Below are positions 34,523 to 43,537 of a stretch of DNA of 64,000 nucleotides, piece after piece; the first letter of the stretch is position 1; each line of letters starts with the position of its first letter. This DNA comes from Candidatus Sulfopaludibacter sp. (GTDB lineage: Bacteria > Acidobacteriota > Terriglobia > Bryobacterales > Bryobacteraceae), in the NCBI GenBank assembly GCA_031292755.1, contig JARLGM010000006.1, forward strand, positions 33,698 through 97,697. Direction: 5' to 3'. The notes under the pieces are model-generated. The model was not told the origin of the DNA. It was given only the letters and a program-made list of their open reading frames with translations, and searched no databases. The position numbers and the translations under genes were made by a program.

Positions 34523-35659
34523 ATGCTGGCGCGCCTGCGGTTCCCGGTGGCACAGAGTCGCGGACGGCGCTATCCGGAACCGTTCCACCCGTACCGCAAC
34601 GAGTTTCAGCGCGATCGCGACCGGGTGGTCCATTCCCGCGCCTTCCGGCGTCTGGAGGCGAAAACGCAGGTATTCACGCCCGGACTTTCGGACCATTTTC
34701 GCAACCGGCTCACCCACACGATTGAAGTGGCGCAGATTGCGCGCACGCTGGCCCATGCGCTGGAGTTGGACGAAGATCTCACAGAGGCGCTGGCGCTGGC
34801 GCACGATATCGGCCACCCGCCGTTCGCCCACGCCGGAGAGGAAGCGCTGGACCGGCAGATGGCGCGGTTCGGCGAGGGCTTCGATCATAATCTGCACGCG
34901 CTGCGCATCGTGGAGAGTTTCGAGCAGCGCTACGCCCGCTTTCCCGGCTTGAACCTGACCTTTGAAGTGCGCGAGGGCATCGTCAAGCATTCTCACGATT
35001 ACGCTCCCGGCGAGCGGCCGGAATTGGACGACTACCAGCCCGGCCGCCGTCCGCCGCTGGAGGCCCAACTCATCGACCTGGCGGACGAAGTGGCGTACAA
35101 TACGGCGGACCTCGACGATGCCTTCTCCGCGGGAATGCTCTCTGCCGGAGATGTGGCGGCGTGCGTGCCCCGGTATCTGTCCATTCACGATGCCGCGGAG
35201 ACCCAATTTCCAGGCGCGACTGACAGGGAGCGTTTCCATGAGAGTCTCCGGCAGTTGGTGGATGCCCTGGTTACCGGGTTGATTGAAGGTACGGTGGCGG
35301 CGGCGGAGCGGAGCGCAGCGGCCACTATCGACGACGTGCGGGCATTTCCGGAGCGGCTGGCAGCTTTCACCCCCGAGGCAGCGGAAACCAGCCGAACCCT
35401 CAAACGGTTCTTGCACCGCACGGTGTACGATTCCCCCGCATTGAATGAGGGCCGGCAGTTTTCGATGGCTATGATTGAAGAACTGTTCCAGTTCTTTGTG
35501 GACGATCCCGGCAAAATGCCGGGGGGTTATAGCCAGCAGGCCGCGTGCGAACCGGTGCATCGCGTGGTCTGCGACTACATCGCGGGCATGACCGATGCGT
35601 TCTTCCGCCGGACCTACGAGCAGATGCTGGGACGCGCCGCTATTCCTCCACTTTCGTGA
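34523..35659 (+). CDS. dgt: Deoxyguanosinetriphosphate triphosphohydrolase (HD superfamily)
   Basis: 378-residue HD-domain enzyme hydrolysing dGTP to deoxyguanosine and triphosphate, controlling dNTP pools. The N-terminal RDRDRVVHSRAFRRLEAKTQV segment is family-typical. The metal site includes H65 (LTHTIEV), H94-D95 (ALAHDIGHPPFAH) and a downstream Asp in IDLADEVAYNTADLDDA. Length fits the shorter dgt-like branch. It lies 15 bp after the TPR gene and overlaps tail-to-tail by 20 bp with a small minus-strand ORF at 35640-35792. Confidence 0.92.
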   Translation: MLARLRFPVAQSRGRRYPEPFHPYRNEFQRDRDRVVHSRAFRRLEAKTQVFTPGLSDHFRNRLTHTIEVAQIARTLAHALELDEDLTEALALAHDIGHPPFAHAGEEALDRQMARFGEGFDHNLHALRIVESFEQRYARFPGLNLTFEVREGIVKHSHDYAPGERPELDDYQPGRRPPLEAQLIDLADEVAYNTADLDDAFSAGMLSAGDVAACVPRYLSIHDAAETQFPGATDRERFHESLRQLVDALVTGLIEGTVAAAERSAAATIDDVRAFPERLAAFTPEAAETSRTLKRFLHRTVYDSPALNEGRQFSMAMIEELFQFFVDDPGKMPGGYSQQAACEPVHRVVCDYIAGMTDAFFRRTYEQMLGRAAIPPLS

Positions 35660-35792
35660 TGCTGGACAGTTCCGCGAAACGGACACCGTAAACTCTCTGA
35701 ATCTGGCGGCAGATTTCCGCGCCGGCCCGCTCCGGATTCTCTCCGGGATCGTGTTCCAATTCCACTTTGAAGAATAGGTGTGTCCTGCTCAT
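35640..35792 (-). CDS. Predicted 50-aa small protein
   Basis: Reading the minus strand from ATG 35792 to TAG 35640-35642 gives 50 codons beginning MSRTHLFFKVELEHDPGEN, followed by a helix with AEICRQIQRVYGVRFAEL and ending SSITKVEE. The composition is that of a real soluble protein (alternating hydrophobics, then an amphipathic helix) and the ORF fills an otherwise empty 170-bp gap. It would also explain why dgt is followed by a gap. No Shine-Dalgarno is visible. Function unknown; the call rests only on sequence character. Confidence 0.5.
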   Translation of the reverse strand: MSRTHLFFKVELEHDPGENPERAGAEICRQIQRVYGVRFAELSSITKVEE

Positions 35793-35816
35793 TCGTGCCG
35801 CATTTCCCCTGCCTTC

Positions 35817-35822
35817 TATACT
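35817..35822 (+). promoter_or_regulatory. Putative -10 box of the cysteine-rich protein gene
   Basis: TATACT ending 6 nt before ATG 35829, so transcription is predicted to begin at the start codon. The AGGGA between is too close to the ATG for a normal Shine-Dalgarno. Confidence 0.4.
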
Positions 35823-35828
35823 AAGGGA

Positions 35829-36467
35829 ATGGCATGTGCGATTTGCGAAACCCGGCGCCCCCGCCGCTTCTGTCCGGGAGTGGGCGGCGATATCTGCACC
35901 ATCTGCTGCGGTACCGAGCGCGAGGTCACGGTGACGTGCCCGCTGGACTGCGAGTTTTTACGGGACGCCCGGAAGCACGACAAACCGCCGGAAATAGAGA
36001 TAGCGCAGGTTCCAAACCAGGATATCCGTGTTACGGAGGAGTTCCTGGAAGAGAACGAGTTACTACTGGGATTTCTGGGGCAAACCGTGTCGGCAGCCGC
36101 GCTCGGCATTCCCGGGACCGTAGATTTCGACGTGCGGGAGGCTCTGGAGTCTTTAATCCGTACCTACCGTACCCTGCAAAGCGGCGTGTACTATGAAAGC
36201 CTTTCCACCAATCCCCTGGCCGCCAGCGTCTATGCCGCGGTGCAAAGCGCCACCGGAGAGTTTCGCGAGCAGGAGCGCCGGCGGCTAGGCATGTCCAAGA
36301 CGCGGGACGCGGACATTCTGGGATTGCTGGTGTTCCTCCAGCGGGTGGAATTCGACCGGAATAACGGGCGCAGGAGGGGACGCGCGTTCGTGGATTTTCT
36401 AAAGATTTTTTATTCTGCCTCACCCGATCCCGCTCCCGGTGGCCTTTCCTCGCTCATTTTGCCTTGA
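35829..36467 (+). CDS. Conserved-looking protein with N-terminal cysteine cluster
   Basis: 212 aa, unknown function. Eight cysteines lie in the first 41 residues (3, 6, 15, 23, 26, 27, 37, 41; CAIC, CTICC, CPLDC), probably a two-zinc module like a B-box or treble clef. The rest is helical (FDVREALESLIRTYRTLQSGVYYES; ASVYAAVQSATGEFREQE) without membrane segments. ATG 35829 is chosen because the TATACT box sits just upstream; the open frame begins at 35778. Its last 58 bp overlap the 3' end of fliM on the opposite strand, an unusually long convergent overlap. Confidence 0.65.
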   Translation: MACAICETRRPRRFCPGVGGDICTICCGTEREVTVTCPLDCEFLRDARKHDKPPEIEIAQVPNQDIRVTEEFLEENELLLGFLGQTVSAAALGIPGTVDFDVREALESLIRTYRTLQSGVYYESLSTNPLAASVYAAVQSATGEFREQERRRLGMSKTRDADILGLLVFLQRVEFDRNNGRRRGRAFVDFLKIFYSASPDPAPGGLSSLILP

Positions 36468-37414
36468 GACGGCGAGGGCCTGATCTTTTCTATGAGACAG
36501 GCTCGCTTCCTGCCCGTGCTGACCACCTGTCCGGTGTATTTGTGTGCGCCGTTCACCAGTAGATCGATGGGCCGCTCTACGGGAAAGTCGAAGGTCAGCA
36601 GATGGCCTTCGGCCAGCCCCAGGAACTCCCGAACGCTCAGGGTCTGCCCTTCCATGCGAGCCTCCAGCGTCAGGCGGGCGCCCCGCAACAGGCGCAGTAC
36701 GCGGGTCTGTTCGTTCTGGCTGGCGTGGGTCTTGCGCACCGACCATTGCTGGTCGAACTTCTGGCGCATCATCTTAATCACAATCGATGGCATGGCGATG
36801 TTCATCATGCCCACCGTTTCCCCGATGCGCACCTCAACCCCGATGGAGACCACCGCCTCGTTAGGCGCCAGAATATGCAGCAATTGCGGCTCGGTTTCCA
36901 TCGATTCAATGGTGAAATCCACCTCGGTTACGCCCTTCCAGGCCTCGCGCAGGTCGTGCAGAATGATTCGAAAGAGACCGTCCAGAAGCTTTTGCTCGAT
37001 CTCGGTAATATCGCGCTGAATCGCCCCGGAGGATTTGCCGGTGCCTCCCAGAAGCATTTCCAGAATCGGAAACACCAGCGAAGGGTTTAACTCCAGCACG
37101 CCGTTGCCGTCGTAAGGACTGAGCCCCAGCGAAACCATGCATGTCGGCGATGGCAGCCCGTCCAGAAACTCCGCGTAAGAGAGCTGTTCCACGCTTACCA
37201 GGTTGACCGTCAGATAGGACCGGAGATAGGCGGACAGGCTCGAGACCAGGTTGCGCACGAACGTGTCGTGGAGCAGGTGAATCGCGCGGACCTGTGACTT
37301 GGGAATGCGATCGGGCCGGCGGAAATCGAACTTGATGGCCGGAGACTCCCGCCGGTGGTCCTGCATGTTTTGGAAGACGGCGTCGATTTCCTGCTGAGAA
37401 AGCTGGCGGTTCAA
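36410..37414 (-). CDS. fliM: Flagellar motor switch protein FliM
   Basis: 334-residue C-ring protein that binds phospho-CheY and switches motor rotation. The N-terminal CheY-binding peptide LSQQEIDAVF is intact, followed by the CheC-like middle domain (about 40-230) with the GGTG loop LEMLLGGTGKSS. The C-terminal SpoA/FliN-like domain (about 245-320, LTLEARMEGQTLSVREFLGL) completes the protein. Start TTG 37414 has AGGAG about 10 nt upstream. It diverges from the chemotaxis operon. No other flagellar gene is in the window. The tail is rich in Pro, Gly, Ser and Glu and overlaps the neighbouring gene by 58 bp. Confidence 0.95.
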   Translation of the reverse strand: MNRQLSQQEIDAVFQNMQDHRRESPAIKFDFRRPDRIPKSQVRAIHLLHDTFVRNLVSSLSAYLRSYLTVNLVSVEQLSYAEFLDGLPSPTCMVSLGLSPYDGNGVLELNPSLVFPILEMLLGGTGKSSGAIQRDITEIEQKLLDGLFRIILHDLREAWKGVTEVDFTIESMETEPQLLHILAPNEAVVSIGVEVRIGETVGMMNIAMPSIVIKMMRQKFDQQWSVRKTHASQNEQTRVLRLLRGARLTLEARMEGQTLSVREFLGLAEGHLLTFDFPVERPIDLLVNGAHKYTGQVVSTGRKRACLIEKIRPSPSQGKMSEERPPGAGSGEAE

Positions 37415-37523
37415 AACTCAGGCTCCTGGGCAACTATCGGACATCTGCAAACAGAACTTTAGGACCGGCGTCAGGACGCCGCGGCGCGATACGCGTGTCC
37501 CAACATAATTCCGCGCCCCGGCC

Positions 37524-37550
37524 TATTGAAAATCCCAATCCCACCGATAA
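37524..37550 (+). promoter_or_regulatory. Sigma-28 (FliA)-like promoter of the chemotaxis operon
   Basis: ACCGATAA (37543-37550) matches the flagellar sigma-28 -10 consensus GCCGATAA at 7 of 8 positions. The predicted -35 position 11 nt upstream is TATTGAAA (37524-37531), a poor match to TAAAGTTT. The transcription start would be near 37557, followed by AGGAG (37561-37565) and ATG 37570. Confidence 0.45.
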
Positions 37551-37569
37551 ATGGATTGTAAGGAGTCGA

Positions 37570-37962
37570 ATGGATTCAGATGTTTTAGTTGTGGATGATT
37601 CCGCTGCGATCCGCAAAATTCTGCAACGTGTTTTGCGGCAGACCGGAATGTCGATCCGCTCCATCCATGAAGCTGGCGACGGCCAAGAGGCGCTCGAACA
37701 ACTCAGGAATCAGCCCGGTATCCAACTCGTGCTCACCGATATCAATATGCCAAAGATGGATGGCTTGCAACTGCTGGCCGCGGTCAAATCATCATCCGAC
37801 TGGCATCACATTCCGGTGGTAATGATTACAACCGAGGGCGGGGAAAGCAAAGTTGGCGAGGCCGTCAAGCTGGGCGCCGCCGGTTACGTGCGCAAACCAT
37901 TTACCGCCGATCAAATCAAGGAGAAGCTGGCTGGAATCCTCGAGCCGGTATTGCCGATATGA
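37570..37962 (+). CDS. cheY: CheY-type chemotaxis response regulator
   Basis: 130-residue receiver that, when phosphorylated by CheA, should bind FliM. Acidic residues D9-D10 (VVDDS), phosphoacceptor D57 (LTDINMPKMDG), T87-T88 (MITTEGG) and switch lysine K109 (VRKPF) are all present. The INMPKMDGL segment is CheY-like. Strong AGGAG lies 5 nt before ATG 37570; the longer open frame from 37495 is unlikely. It is the first gene of the operon and overlaps cheX by 4 bp. Confidence 0.92.
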   Translation: MDSDVLVVDDSAAIRKILQRVLRQTGMSIRSIHEAGDGQEALEQLRNQPGIQLVLTDINMPKMDGLQLLAAVKSSSDWHHIPVVMITTEGGESKVGEAVKLGAAGYVRKPFTADQIKEKLAGILEPVLPI

Positions 37963-38489
37963 GCCTGCAAGATTTCATTGTTGAATCCATTCGCCAGTCC
38001 GTTGCCCAGGTCTTCTCCACGATGTTGGGCTCTGAACTGGGCGGCGGAGAGTTCTCCCTGGAAAACGGCACGCCCGAGGTGAACGACGGCGTAGTGTCTT
38101 TTATTGGAGTGGCCGGAGCTTGGGCTGGAACCGGCAGCATCAGTTGTTCTCCAACTCTGGCTTGCCGCATCTGCTCGCAGATGCTGATGACCGAGAGCAG
38201 TGCTGTCGACGAAGACGTTCTGGACGCCGTCGCCGAGCTCACCAACATGGTGATCGGCAGCGTGAAGACCGACCTGGAGGGCCAACTTGGGCCGCTCGGG
38301 CTGAGCATTCCGACCGTCGTCTTCGGCAAGAATTTCCGGGCGAAGAGCGCCGGCACGACCGAATGGATAGTGGTGCGCTTCCCTTGGGACGGCGAGCCGT
38401 TGGTGATCAAGATGTGCCTCGCTCCCACGGAAAAATCGGGCCACGCCCTACCCCATGCGATCGGAACAACTTGTCCCCTGGAAGTATAG
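37959..38489 (+). CDS. cheX: CheX-family CheY-P phosphatase (first copy)
   Basis: 176-residue CheC/CheX/FliY-type phosphatase. The catalytic signature ExxN occurs as E93-L-T-N96 followed by G100 (VAELTNMVIGSVK), preceded by DEDVLDA. Only one such motif is present, as in CheX. It would dephosphorylate CheY-P to terminate signals. The start overlaps the cheY stop, indicating coupled synthesis of regulator and phosphatase. The C-terminal 20 residues are extra and lack obvious structure. Confidence 0.82.
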   Translation: MSLQDFIVESIRQSVAQVFSTMLGSELGGGEFSLENGTPEVNDGVVSFIGVAGAWAGTGSISCSPTLACRICSQMLMTESSAVDEDVLDAVAELTNMVIGSVKTDLEGQLGPLGLSIPTVVFGKNFRAKSAGTTEWIVVRFPWDGEPLVIKMCLAPTEKSGHALPHAIGTTCPLEV

Positions 38490-38509
38490 ATACGATCTGG
38501 AGAAAACTG

Positions 38510-39028
38510 ATGGCATCTACCATGCTTGCTGTGACTGAACCCGCGGGCGCGCAGACCGATGTGCGTGCCGGCAAGTACCTGACGTTTCATCTGGCCAACG
38601 AGGAATTCGGAATTCGGGTATTGAAAGTCCGTGAAATCATGGGCTTGCAGGAGATTACCGCAGTGCCGCAAACGCCTTGCCATATCAAGGGTGTGATCAA
38701 TCTGAGGGGCAAAGTGGTTCCGGTAATCGATCTGCGTCTCAAGTTCGGTCTCCCGGCTGCCGAGTATACCCAGCGCACCTGCATTATCGTGACGCAGGTA
38801 CAGGGCGAATCGTCGGCGGTGCTGATGGGAATCATCGTCGATGGAGTTTCGGAAGTGCTCAACCTGACGGCTCCGGAAATTGAAGATACGCCCGATTTCG
38901 GCGAAGACATTGCCGGCCGCTATCTGCTCGGAATGGCCAAGGTAAAAGGCAAGGTAAAGATCCTGCTGGACATCGATAAGGTGGTGTCCACCCAGGAAAT
39001 TCACGGCTTGAACGCCATTTTGTCCTGA
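38510..39028 (+). CDS. cheW: CheW chemotaxis coupling protein
   Basis: 172-residue adaptor linking receptors to CheA. The CheW fold is evident: [59 protein letters not shown], then [21 protein letters not shown] and a closing [17 protein letters not shown]. These lie at residues 20-165 after a short Ala/Thr-rich head. ATG 38510 follows a GGAG about 8 nt upstream; the longer open frame from 38120 overlaps cheX and is not used. It lies 11 bp before the receptor gene. Confidence 0.95.
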   Translation: MASTMLAVTEPAGAQTDVRAGKYLTFHLANEEFGIRVLKVREIMGLQEITAVPQTPCHIKGVINLRGKVVPVIDLRLKFGLPAAEYTQRTCIIVTQVQGESSAVLMGIIVDGVSEVLNLTAPEIEDTPDFGEDIAGRYLLGMAKVKGKVKILLDIDKVVSTQEIHGLNAILS

Positions 39029-39038
39029 CGGGGGCGGT

Positions 39039-40652
39039 ATGAAACGACCGAAGTTCACTCTGGGCGTAAGAATCGGCGCCTGCACATTCACACTCTCCGC
39101 GCTCCTGTTCGTGACGGCCTGGGGCGGGCTGCGCTACAGCAGCGCCATGAATGACTCCATCGCGAACACAGCCTCAGTGACCGTGCGCAAGGTCGAATTG
39201 GCTGGCCGGATAAATGACGCTCAATCCGATATGGCCGCCGGAGAACGGGGAAGCCTCGTATTCGCCTACGCGAAGGACCCCGCGCAAGAGGCCGGATCCG
39301 AGCGCCTCTTCGAACAGGGCGCAGCGGTGTTGCAAGCCAGCCTCGCGGAAATCCGGCCGTTGCTGATCACCGATGCGGGCCGCCGCGTTGTCGGGCAAAT
39401 GGAAGAGCTGCTGAGCGTCTGGTTGAAGGCTCACGCGGACCTCAAGCGTCTGGCGGAGGCGGGTGATGCCGATGGCGCCGCAAGGACGCTGGCGGAAAAG
39501 ACTATGCCTCCCTACCGGGACTTGGGAACTTGCGCCAACGAGCTGCAAAGATTGGCCCACGAGGTCCTGGTAGGTGACCAGCGGGAAGCTGAGAGCGATG
39601 TATCGGCTCTTCGCTGGTTCCTGATCCCCCTGCTCTGCGCCGGTGCGCTCGCTACGGCCGTTTCTTTTGTGGTAGTCCGGTCGGCAACGGGGCACTTGCG
39701 CGAGGTCGCCACAGAGATGCTCGACGGGTCGCGGAAAGTCGCGGCGGTTTCCGGACAGGTCGCATCGGCGAGCCAGTCTCTGGCACAGGGTAGTTCGGAA
39801 CAGGCTGCCACCCTGGAGGAGACCTCCTCGTCCGCCACGGAGATTACCGCCGTCACCCGCAAAAATGCGGACAACACCAGGAGTGTGGCGGGTCTGATGG
39901 CTGAGACTGCCCGCCTGGTGGAGAATGCCAACCACAATCTGAAAGAAATGGTCGAATCCATGAAAGAAATCAACGGTTCGAGTGAGAAGATCTCCAAGAT
40001 TATCCGGGTTATCGACGAGATTGCGTTTCAGACCAATATTCTGGCGCTGAATGCCGCTGTGGAGGCCGCGCGGGCGGGCGAAGCCGGGATGGGATTTGCG
40101 GTGGTGGCCGACGAAGTTCGCAGCCTGGCGCAGCGGAGTGCTCAAGCCGCAAAGGATACCGCCCAGTTGATCGAGGAATCCATCGCAAAGTCCGGTGCCG
40201 GCAGTACCAAGCTGGCTCAGGTGGGGGAATCGATCAGCCGCATCACCGCCAGCGCCACACAGGTCAAGACGCTGGTGGACGAGGTAGACGTGGGCAGTCA
40301 GGAACAATCGCGGGGAATCGAGCAGATCGCCACCGCCGTAAGCCAGATGGAGCAGGTGACGCAGCGCAGCGCGGCCGACGCGGAAAAGAGCGCAGCCGCC
40401 AGCGAAGAACTGGCGTCGCAGGCGCAAGGTCTGTACGGCATCGTGGAAAAACTTCGTGAATTGGTGGGCGGGAAAAGCGACCAGCCCGTAGAAACTCAGC
40501 GGCTCGCCAGACACTCCCCCAACGCTTCTTCGAGCCTCGCGGCGCTGGGGAACACGCTCCGGTCGCACGAGAACCTTCCGGCGGCGCCTTTCGCGGTGCG
40601 GCGCGAAACCGCGTCGGTCTTTCCCCTGGATGAGAATGAAGCGGGATTTTAA
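39039..40652 (+). CDS. Methyl-accepting chemotaxis protein
   Basis: 537-residue transmembrane receptor. Helix 1 is at about 12-30, a periplasmic four-helix-bundle-like sensor at about 35-185, and helix 2 at about 190-212 ([21 protein letters not shown]). No clear HAMP domain separates helix 2 from the coiled-coil signalling domain. The hairpin tip is [23 protein letters not shown] with [16 protein letters not shown]. Methylation-type Gln/Glu pairs appear at [16 protein letters not shown]. There is no CheR-tethering pentapeptide at the C-terminus (ends NEAGF). The ligand is unknown. Confidence 0.92.
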   Translation: MKRPKFTLGVRIGACTFTLSALLFVTAWGGLRYSSAMNDSIANTASVTVRKVELAGRINDAQSDMAAGERGSLVFAYAKDPAQEAGSERLFEQGAAVLQASLAEIRPLLITDAGRRVVGQMEELLSVWLKAHADLKRLAEAGDADGAARTLAEKTMPPYRDLGTCANELQRLAHEVLVGDQREAESDVSALRWFLIPLLCAGALATAVSFVVVRSATGHLREVATEMLDGSRKVAAVSGQVASASQSLAQGSSEQAATLEETSSSATEITAVTRKNADNTRSVAGLMAETARLVENANHNLKEMVESMKEINGSSEKISKIIRVIDEIAFQTNILALNAAVEAARAGEAGMGFAVVADEVRSLAQRSAQAAKDTAQLIEESIAKSGAGSTKLAQVGESISRITASATQVKTLVDEVDVGSQEQSRGIEQIATAVSQMEQVTQRSAADAEKSAAASEELASQAQGLYGIVEKLRELVGGKSDQPVETQRLARHSPNASSSLAALGNTLRSHENLPAAPFAVRRETASVFPLDENEAGF

Positions 40653-40662
40653 GAGGTGATGC

Positions 40663-42693
40663 TTGCGCCCCAGCGATGAGCTACGTCAACTCGTGGACGA
40701 TCTGGCCCTCCGGCTGATGGTCGAAGATCCAGCCGCCTCCGCCGGCTCCAACTTCTCCGGCTGGATTCCGGCGCTGGAAAAAATTCGGCACGGCGCGGCG
40801 CAGGAAAGCGCGAGCGCAGTCGGGACGACGGCGGAAGGAATTATCGCCACTCTGGGCGCCGGCGGTGGCCTTTCCGGCGAACAGGCGGCGGCGGAACTGC
40901 AGGAAGGAATCCTGCGGCTGCAAGGGGCAATCGAAGCCGCCTCAAAGGCGCCGGCCATCTCCGAGAGTCCGGAGAACCGGCTGGCGCAGGACCCCGAACT
41001 CCTGTCGGACTTCATTCTGGAGAGCCGCGAACATCTGGCGCGAATCGAGACGCAGGTTCTGGCGGTGGAACGGGACCCTTGCGATTCGGAAGCCCTGAAT
41101 TCCATTTTTCGCGGATTTCACACCATGAAGGGGCTGGCCGGCTTTCTGGAGCTTTGGGACATCCAGAAGCTGGCCCATGAAGTGGAAACAGTTCTGGACC
41201 GCGCGCGCAATTTCGAGTTAAAGATCACGCCCACGGCAATCGACGTGATTCTGGAGAGCGCCGACCACCTGCGCCGCTGGGTGGCGCACCTGGAAGCGAC
41301 GTTGCAGCAGCGGCCCACGGACGCGCCCCGGCAGGACAGCGCACTGCTGGCGCGAATCCGGACATTGACGGCGGCGCCGGATTCGCCGGCGGCCGGCGAT
41401 TTGGCGGCGCTGGCCGCGGCCGTCGAGGTCAAACCGCTGGAAGGCCCCCCTGCGCCGGCCGCGGCCAGTGACGAAACCTCCGCCCCGCCCGAAACGGCGC
41501 GGGCCGGGCGGCGCGGTGAAGCCATGGCCGTTAAGGTGGATACCGCGAAGCTGGATTATCTGGTCGACATGGCCGGCGAAATGGTGATCGCCGAGTCGTT
41601 GGTGCGGCACGATCCGGACCTGCGGACCGTCAAGAGCCAGCGACTGCAGCGCAACATGGCGCAACTCATGCGGATCACCACCGAGTTGCAGAAGACCGCG
41701 ATGGCGATGCGTCTGGTCCCCATAGGTCCATTGTTCCGGAGGATGGCGCGGCTGGTCAGGGATCTGTCCCGCCAATTCGGCAAACAGGTTGAGATGGTGA
41801 CCGAAGGGGACGAGATCGAGATCGATCGGACGATTGTGGAAGAACTGGCCGATCCGCTTATGCACATGGTTCGCAATTCCCTGGACCATGGCATCGAACC
41901 CCCGCCGGAACGGCTTGACAAGGGCAAGAGCCCGACGGCCCGATTGTTGCTGCGGGCGCACCACCAGGCCGGACAGGTGGTGATCGAAATCGCCGATGAC
42001 GGCCGCGGACTGGACCGCGAAAAAATTCTTTCCAAAGCCACACAGCGGGGCTTGGTCGCCTCCGGCTCAGGCTTGTCCGACAACGAAATTCATAACCTCA
42101 TCTTCGAGCCCGGGTTCACCACCGCCGAACGGGTAACCAATGTATCCGGGCGCGGCGTGGGCATGGACGTGGTCCGCCGGCACATAGAGAAACTCCGCGG
42201 CCGCATCGAGATTCATTCCCAGGCCGGATGCGGCACCTCCTTCCTCCTGAAACTCCCCCTCACGCTCGCCATCATCGATGGCCTGGTGGTGGGAGTGGGG
42301 AAAGAACGTTTCATTGTCCCCCTTTTCGCGGTGCGGGAAATGTTCCGGCCCACCGAGAAGATTTTGTGGAGCGTGCAGCAGCGCGGCGAGATGGCCCTGG
42401 TCCGGAACGCCCTGTTGCCGGTATTTCGGCTTTACCGGAAGTTCAACATGGAGCCGCGCTCGGAAGATCCGTGCCAATCGGTGCTCATCGTGGCCGAGGT
42501 GGAGGGTAACCGGTTTTGCATGGTCGTAGACGAATTGATCGGCAAGCAGGAGGTGGTGATTAAGAGCTTGGGGGAGACGTTCAAAAGCGTCGCCGGAATC
42601 GCGGGAGGAGCCATTTTGGGGGACGGCCGGGTCGGTCTGATTCTGGACCTGGAGCGGCTCTTTAAGGATAGGACGAGTGAAACGAACCGCTGA
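40663..42693 (+). CDS. cheA: Chemotaxis histidine kinase CheA
   Basis: 676 aa, start TTG 40663 with AGAGGTGA upstream. Residues 1-105 are a helical Ala/Gly-rich extension of unknown role. The Hpt domain (110-205) carries phospho-accepting H153 in FHTMKG. A Pro/Ala/Glu-rich linker (230-285) replaces a recognisable P2 CheY-binding domain. Dimerisation helices follow (290-345), then the ATPase domain with HMVRNSLDHGIE (N-box), DDGRGLD (G1), GVGMDVVR (G2) and GTSF, and a CheW-like P5 domain (540-670). It should phosphorylate the CheY proteins and CheB. Confidence 0.95.
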   Translation: MRPSDELRQLVDDLALRLMVEDPAASAGSNFSGWIPALEKIRHGAAQESASAVGTTAEGIIATLGAGGGLSGEQAAAELQEGILRLQGAIEAASKAPAISESPENRLAQDPELLSDFILESREHLARIETQVLAVERDPCDSEALNSIFRGFHTMKGLAGFLELWDIQKLAHEVETVLDRARNFELKITPTAIDVILESADHLRRWVAHLEATLQQRPTDAPRQDSALLARIRTLTAAPDSPAAGDLAALAAAVEVKPLEGPPAPAAASDETSAPPETARAGRRGEAMAVKVDTAKLDYLVDMAGEMVIAESLVRHDPDLRTVKSQRLQRNMAQLMRITTELQKTAMAMRLVPIGPLFRRMARLVRDLSRQFGKQVEMVTEGDEIEIDRTIVEELADPLMHMVRNSLDHGIEPPPERLDKGKSPTARLLLRAHHQAGQVVIEIADDGRGLDREKILSKATQRGLVASGSGLSDNEIHNLIFEPGFTTAERVTNVSGRGVGMDVVRRHIEKLRGRIEIHSQAGCGTSFLLKLPLTLAIIDGLVVGVGKERFIVPLFAVREMFRPTEKILWSVQQRGEMALVRNALLPVFRLYRKFNMEPRSEDPCQSVLIVAEVEGNRFCMVVDELIGKQEVVIKSLGETFKSVAGIAGGAILGDGRVGLILDLERLFKDRTSETNR

Positions 42694-43537
42694 CTGCGCG
42701 ATTGACGAGGTCCGGTCCCTGGCGGCGAGCGAATTTGACGAAATTCGCCGGCTGGCCCATCGCTCCTTCGGTCTGGACTTGCGGGATGGTAAGGAGGAAC
42801 TTGTCTCGGCACGTTTGCGCCGGCTGGTGGGAAGCGGCAATTTCCACTCTTTTCGGGAGTACTGCCACCACGTGCTCGCGGACAGGACCGGCGACTCCCT
42901 GGCGGCGATGATCGATGCCCTGGCTACTAACCACACCTCGTTCCTCCGGGAGCCGGACCACTTCGAGTTCCTCCGCAAAGAGGTCTTGCCCTCGTTTGCC
43001 GGGCGGGAGGGAGTGGAGCTTTGGAGCGCGGCCTGTTCGACCGGGGAAGAGGTGTGGACGTTGGCATGCGTGATGAACGATGCGCTGCCAGCGCGCAGAA
43101 TCCGGATTTCCGCCAGCGACATTTCAAATAAGGCGCTGAGAGTTGCGGCGCAAGGGGTATATTCGGCGGAACGCTGCAAGGAGTTGCCCGCTGCCTGGTT
43201 GAAGCGGTACTTCGTAGCGGCGGGACGGCCGCCGGACGCCTATCAGGCCAGCCCGGAACTGCGGCAGCAGGCCCGTTTCCAACGGCTCAATCTGATTGAA
43301 CGACTCTCGTGGCCTCGGCAATTCGCGGCAATATTCTGCCGCAATGTCATGATCTACTTCGACCGGCCGACGCAGGAACAGGTCGTGAACAAATTGGCGG
43401 AATGTCTGGAACCGGGCGGGTATCTGTTTGTGGGGCATGCCGAATCGCTGTCCAGAGTCACCCACACACTGGAATACGTGCGTCCGGCGATTTACCGGAA
43501 ACCGGGAAAGCGGGGCGCCCAATGGCCGAGGTCGTAG
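42677..43537 (+). CDS. cheR: CheR chemotaxis receptor methyltransferase
   Basis: 286-residue S-adenosylmethionine-dependent enzyme that methylates receptor glutamates. The N-terminal helical domain contains RLAHRSFGLDL and the characteristic NHTSFLREPDHFEFL (85-99). The SAM-binding site is ELWSAACSTGEEVWTLA (114-130), with ASDIS later, and the catalytic-domain signature is FCRNVMIYFDRPTQ. It ends EPGGYLFVGHAESL plus a basic tail. Start GTG 42677 lies inside the end of cheA (17-bp overlap), and its own end overlaps cheD by 16 bp, so translation is tightly coupled. Confidence 0.94.
   Translation: MKRTADCAIDEVRSLAASEFDEIRRLAHRSFGLDLRDGKEELVSARLRRLVGSGNFHSFREYCHHVLADRTGDSLAAMIDALATNHTSFLREPDHFEFLRKEVLPSFAGREGVELWSAACSTGEEVWTLACVMNDALPARRIRISASDISNKALRVAAQGVYSAERCKELPAAWLKRYFVAAGRPPDAYQASPELRQQARFQRLNLIERLSWPRQFAAIFCRNVMIYFDRPTQEQVVNKLAECLEPGGYLFVGHAESLSRVTHTLEYVRPAIYRKPGKRGAQWPRS

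Noticed and set aside
33830..35686. 618-codon minus-strand frame
   Set aside because: Antisense of the TPR and dgt genes; its translation has no recognisable domain. Only the separate 50-codon ORF at 35640-35792 was kept.
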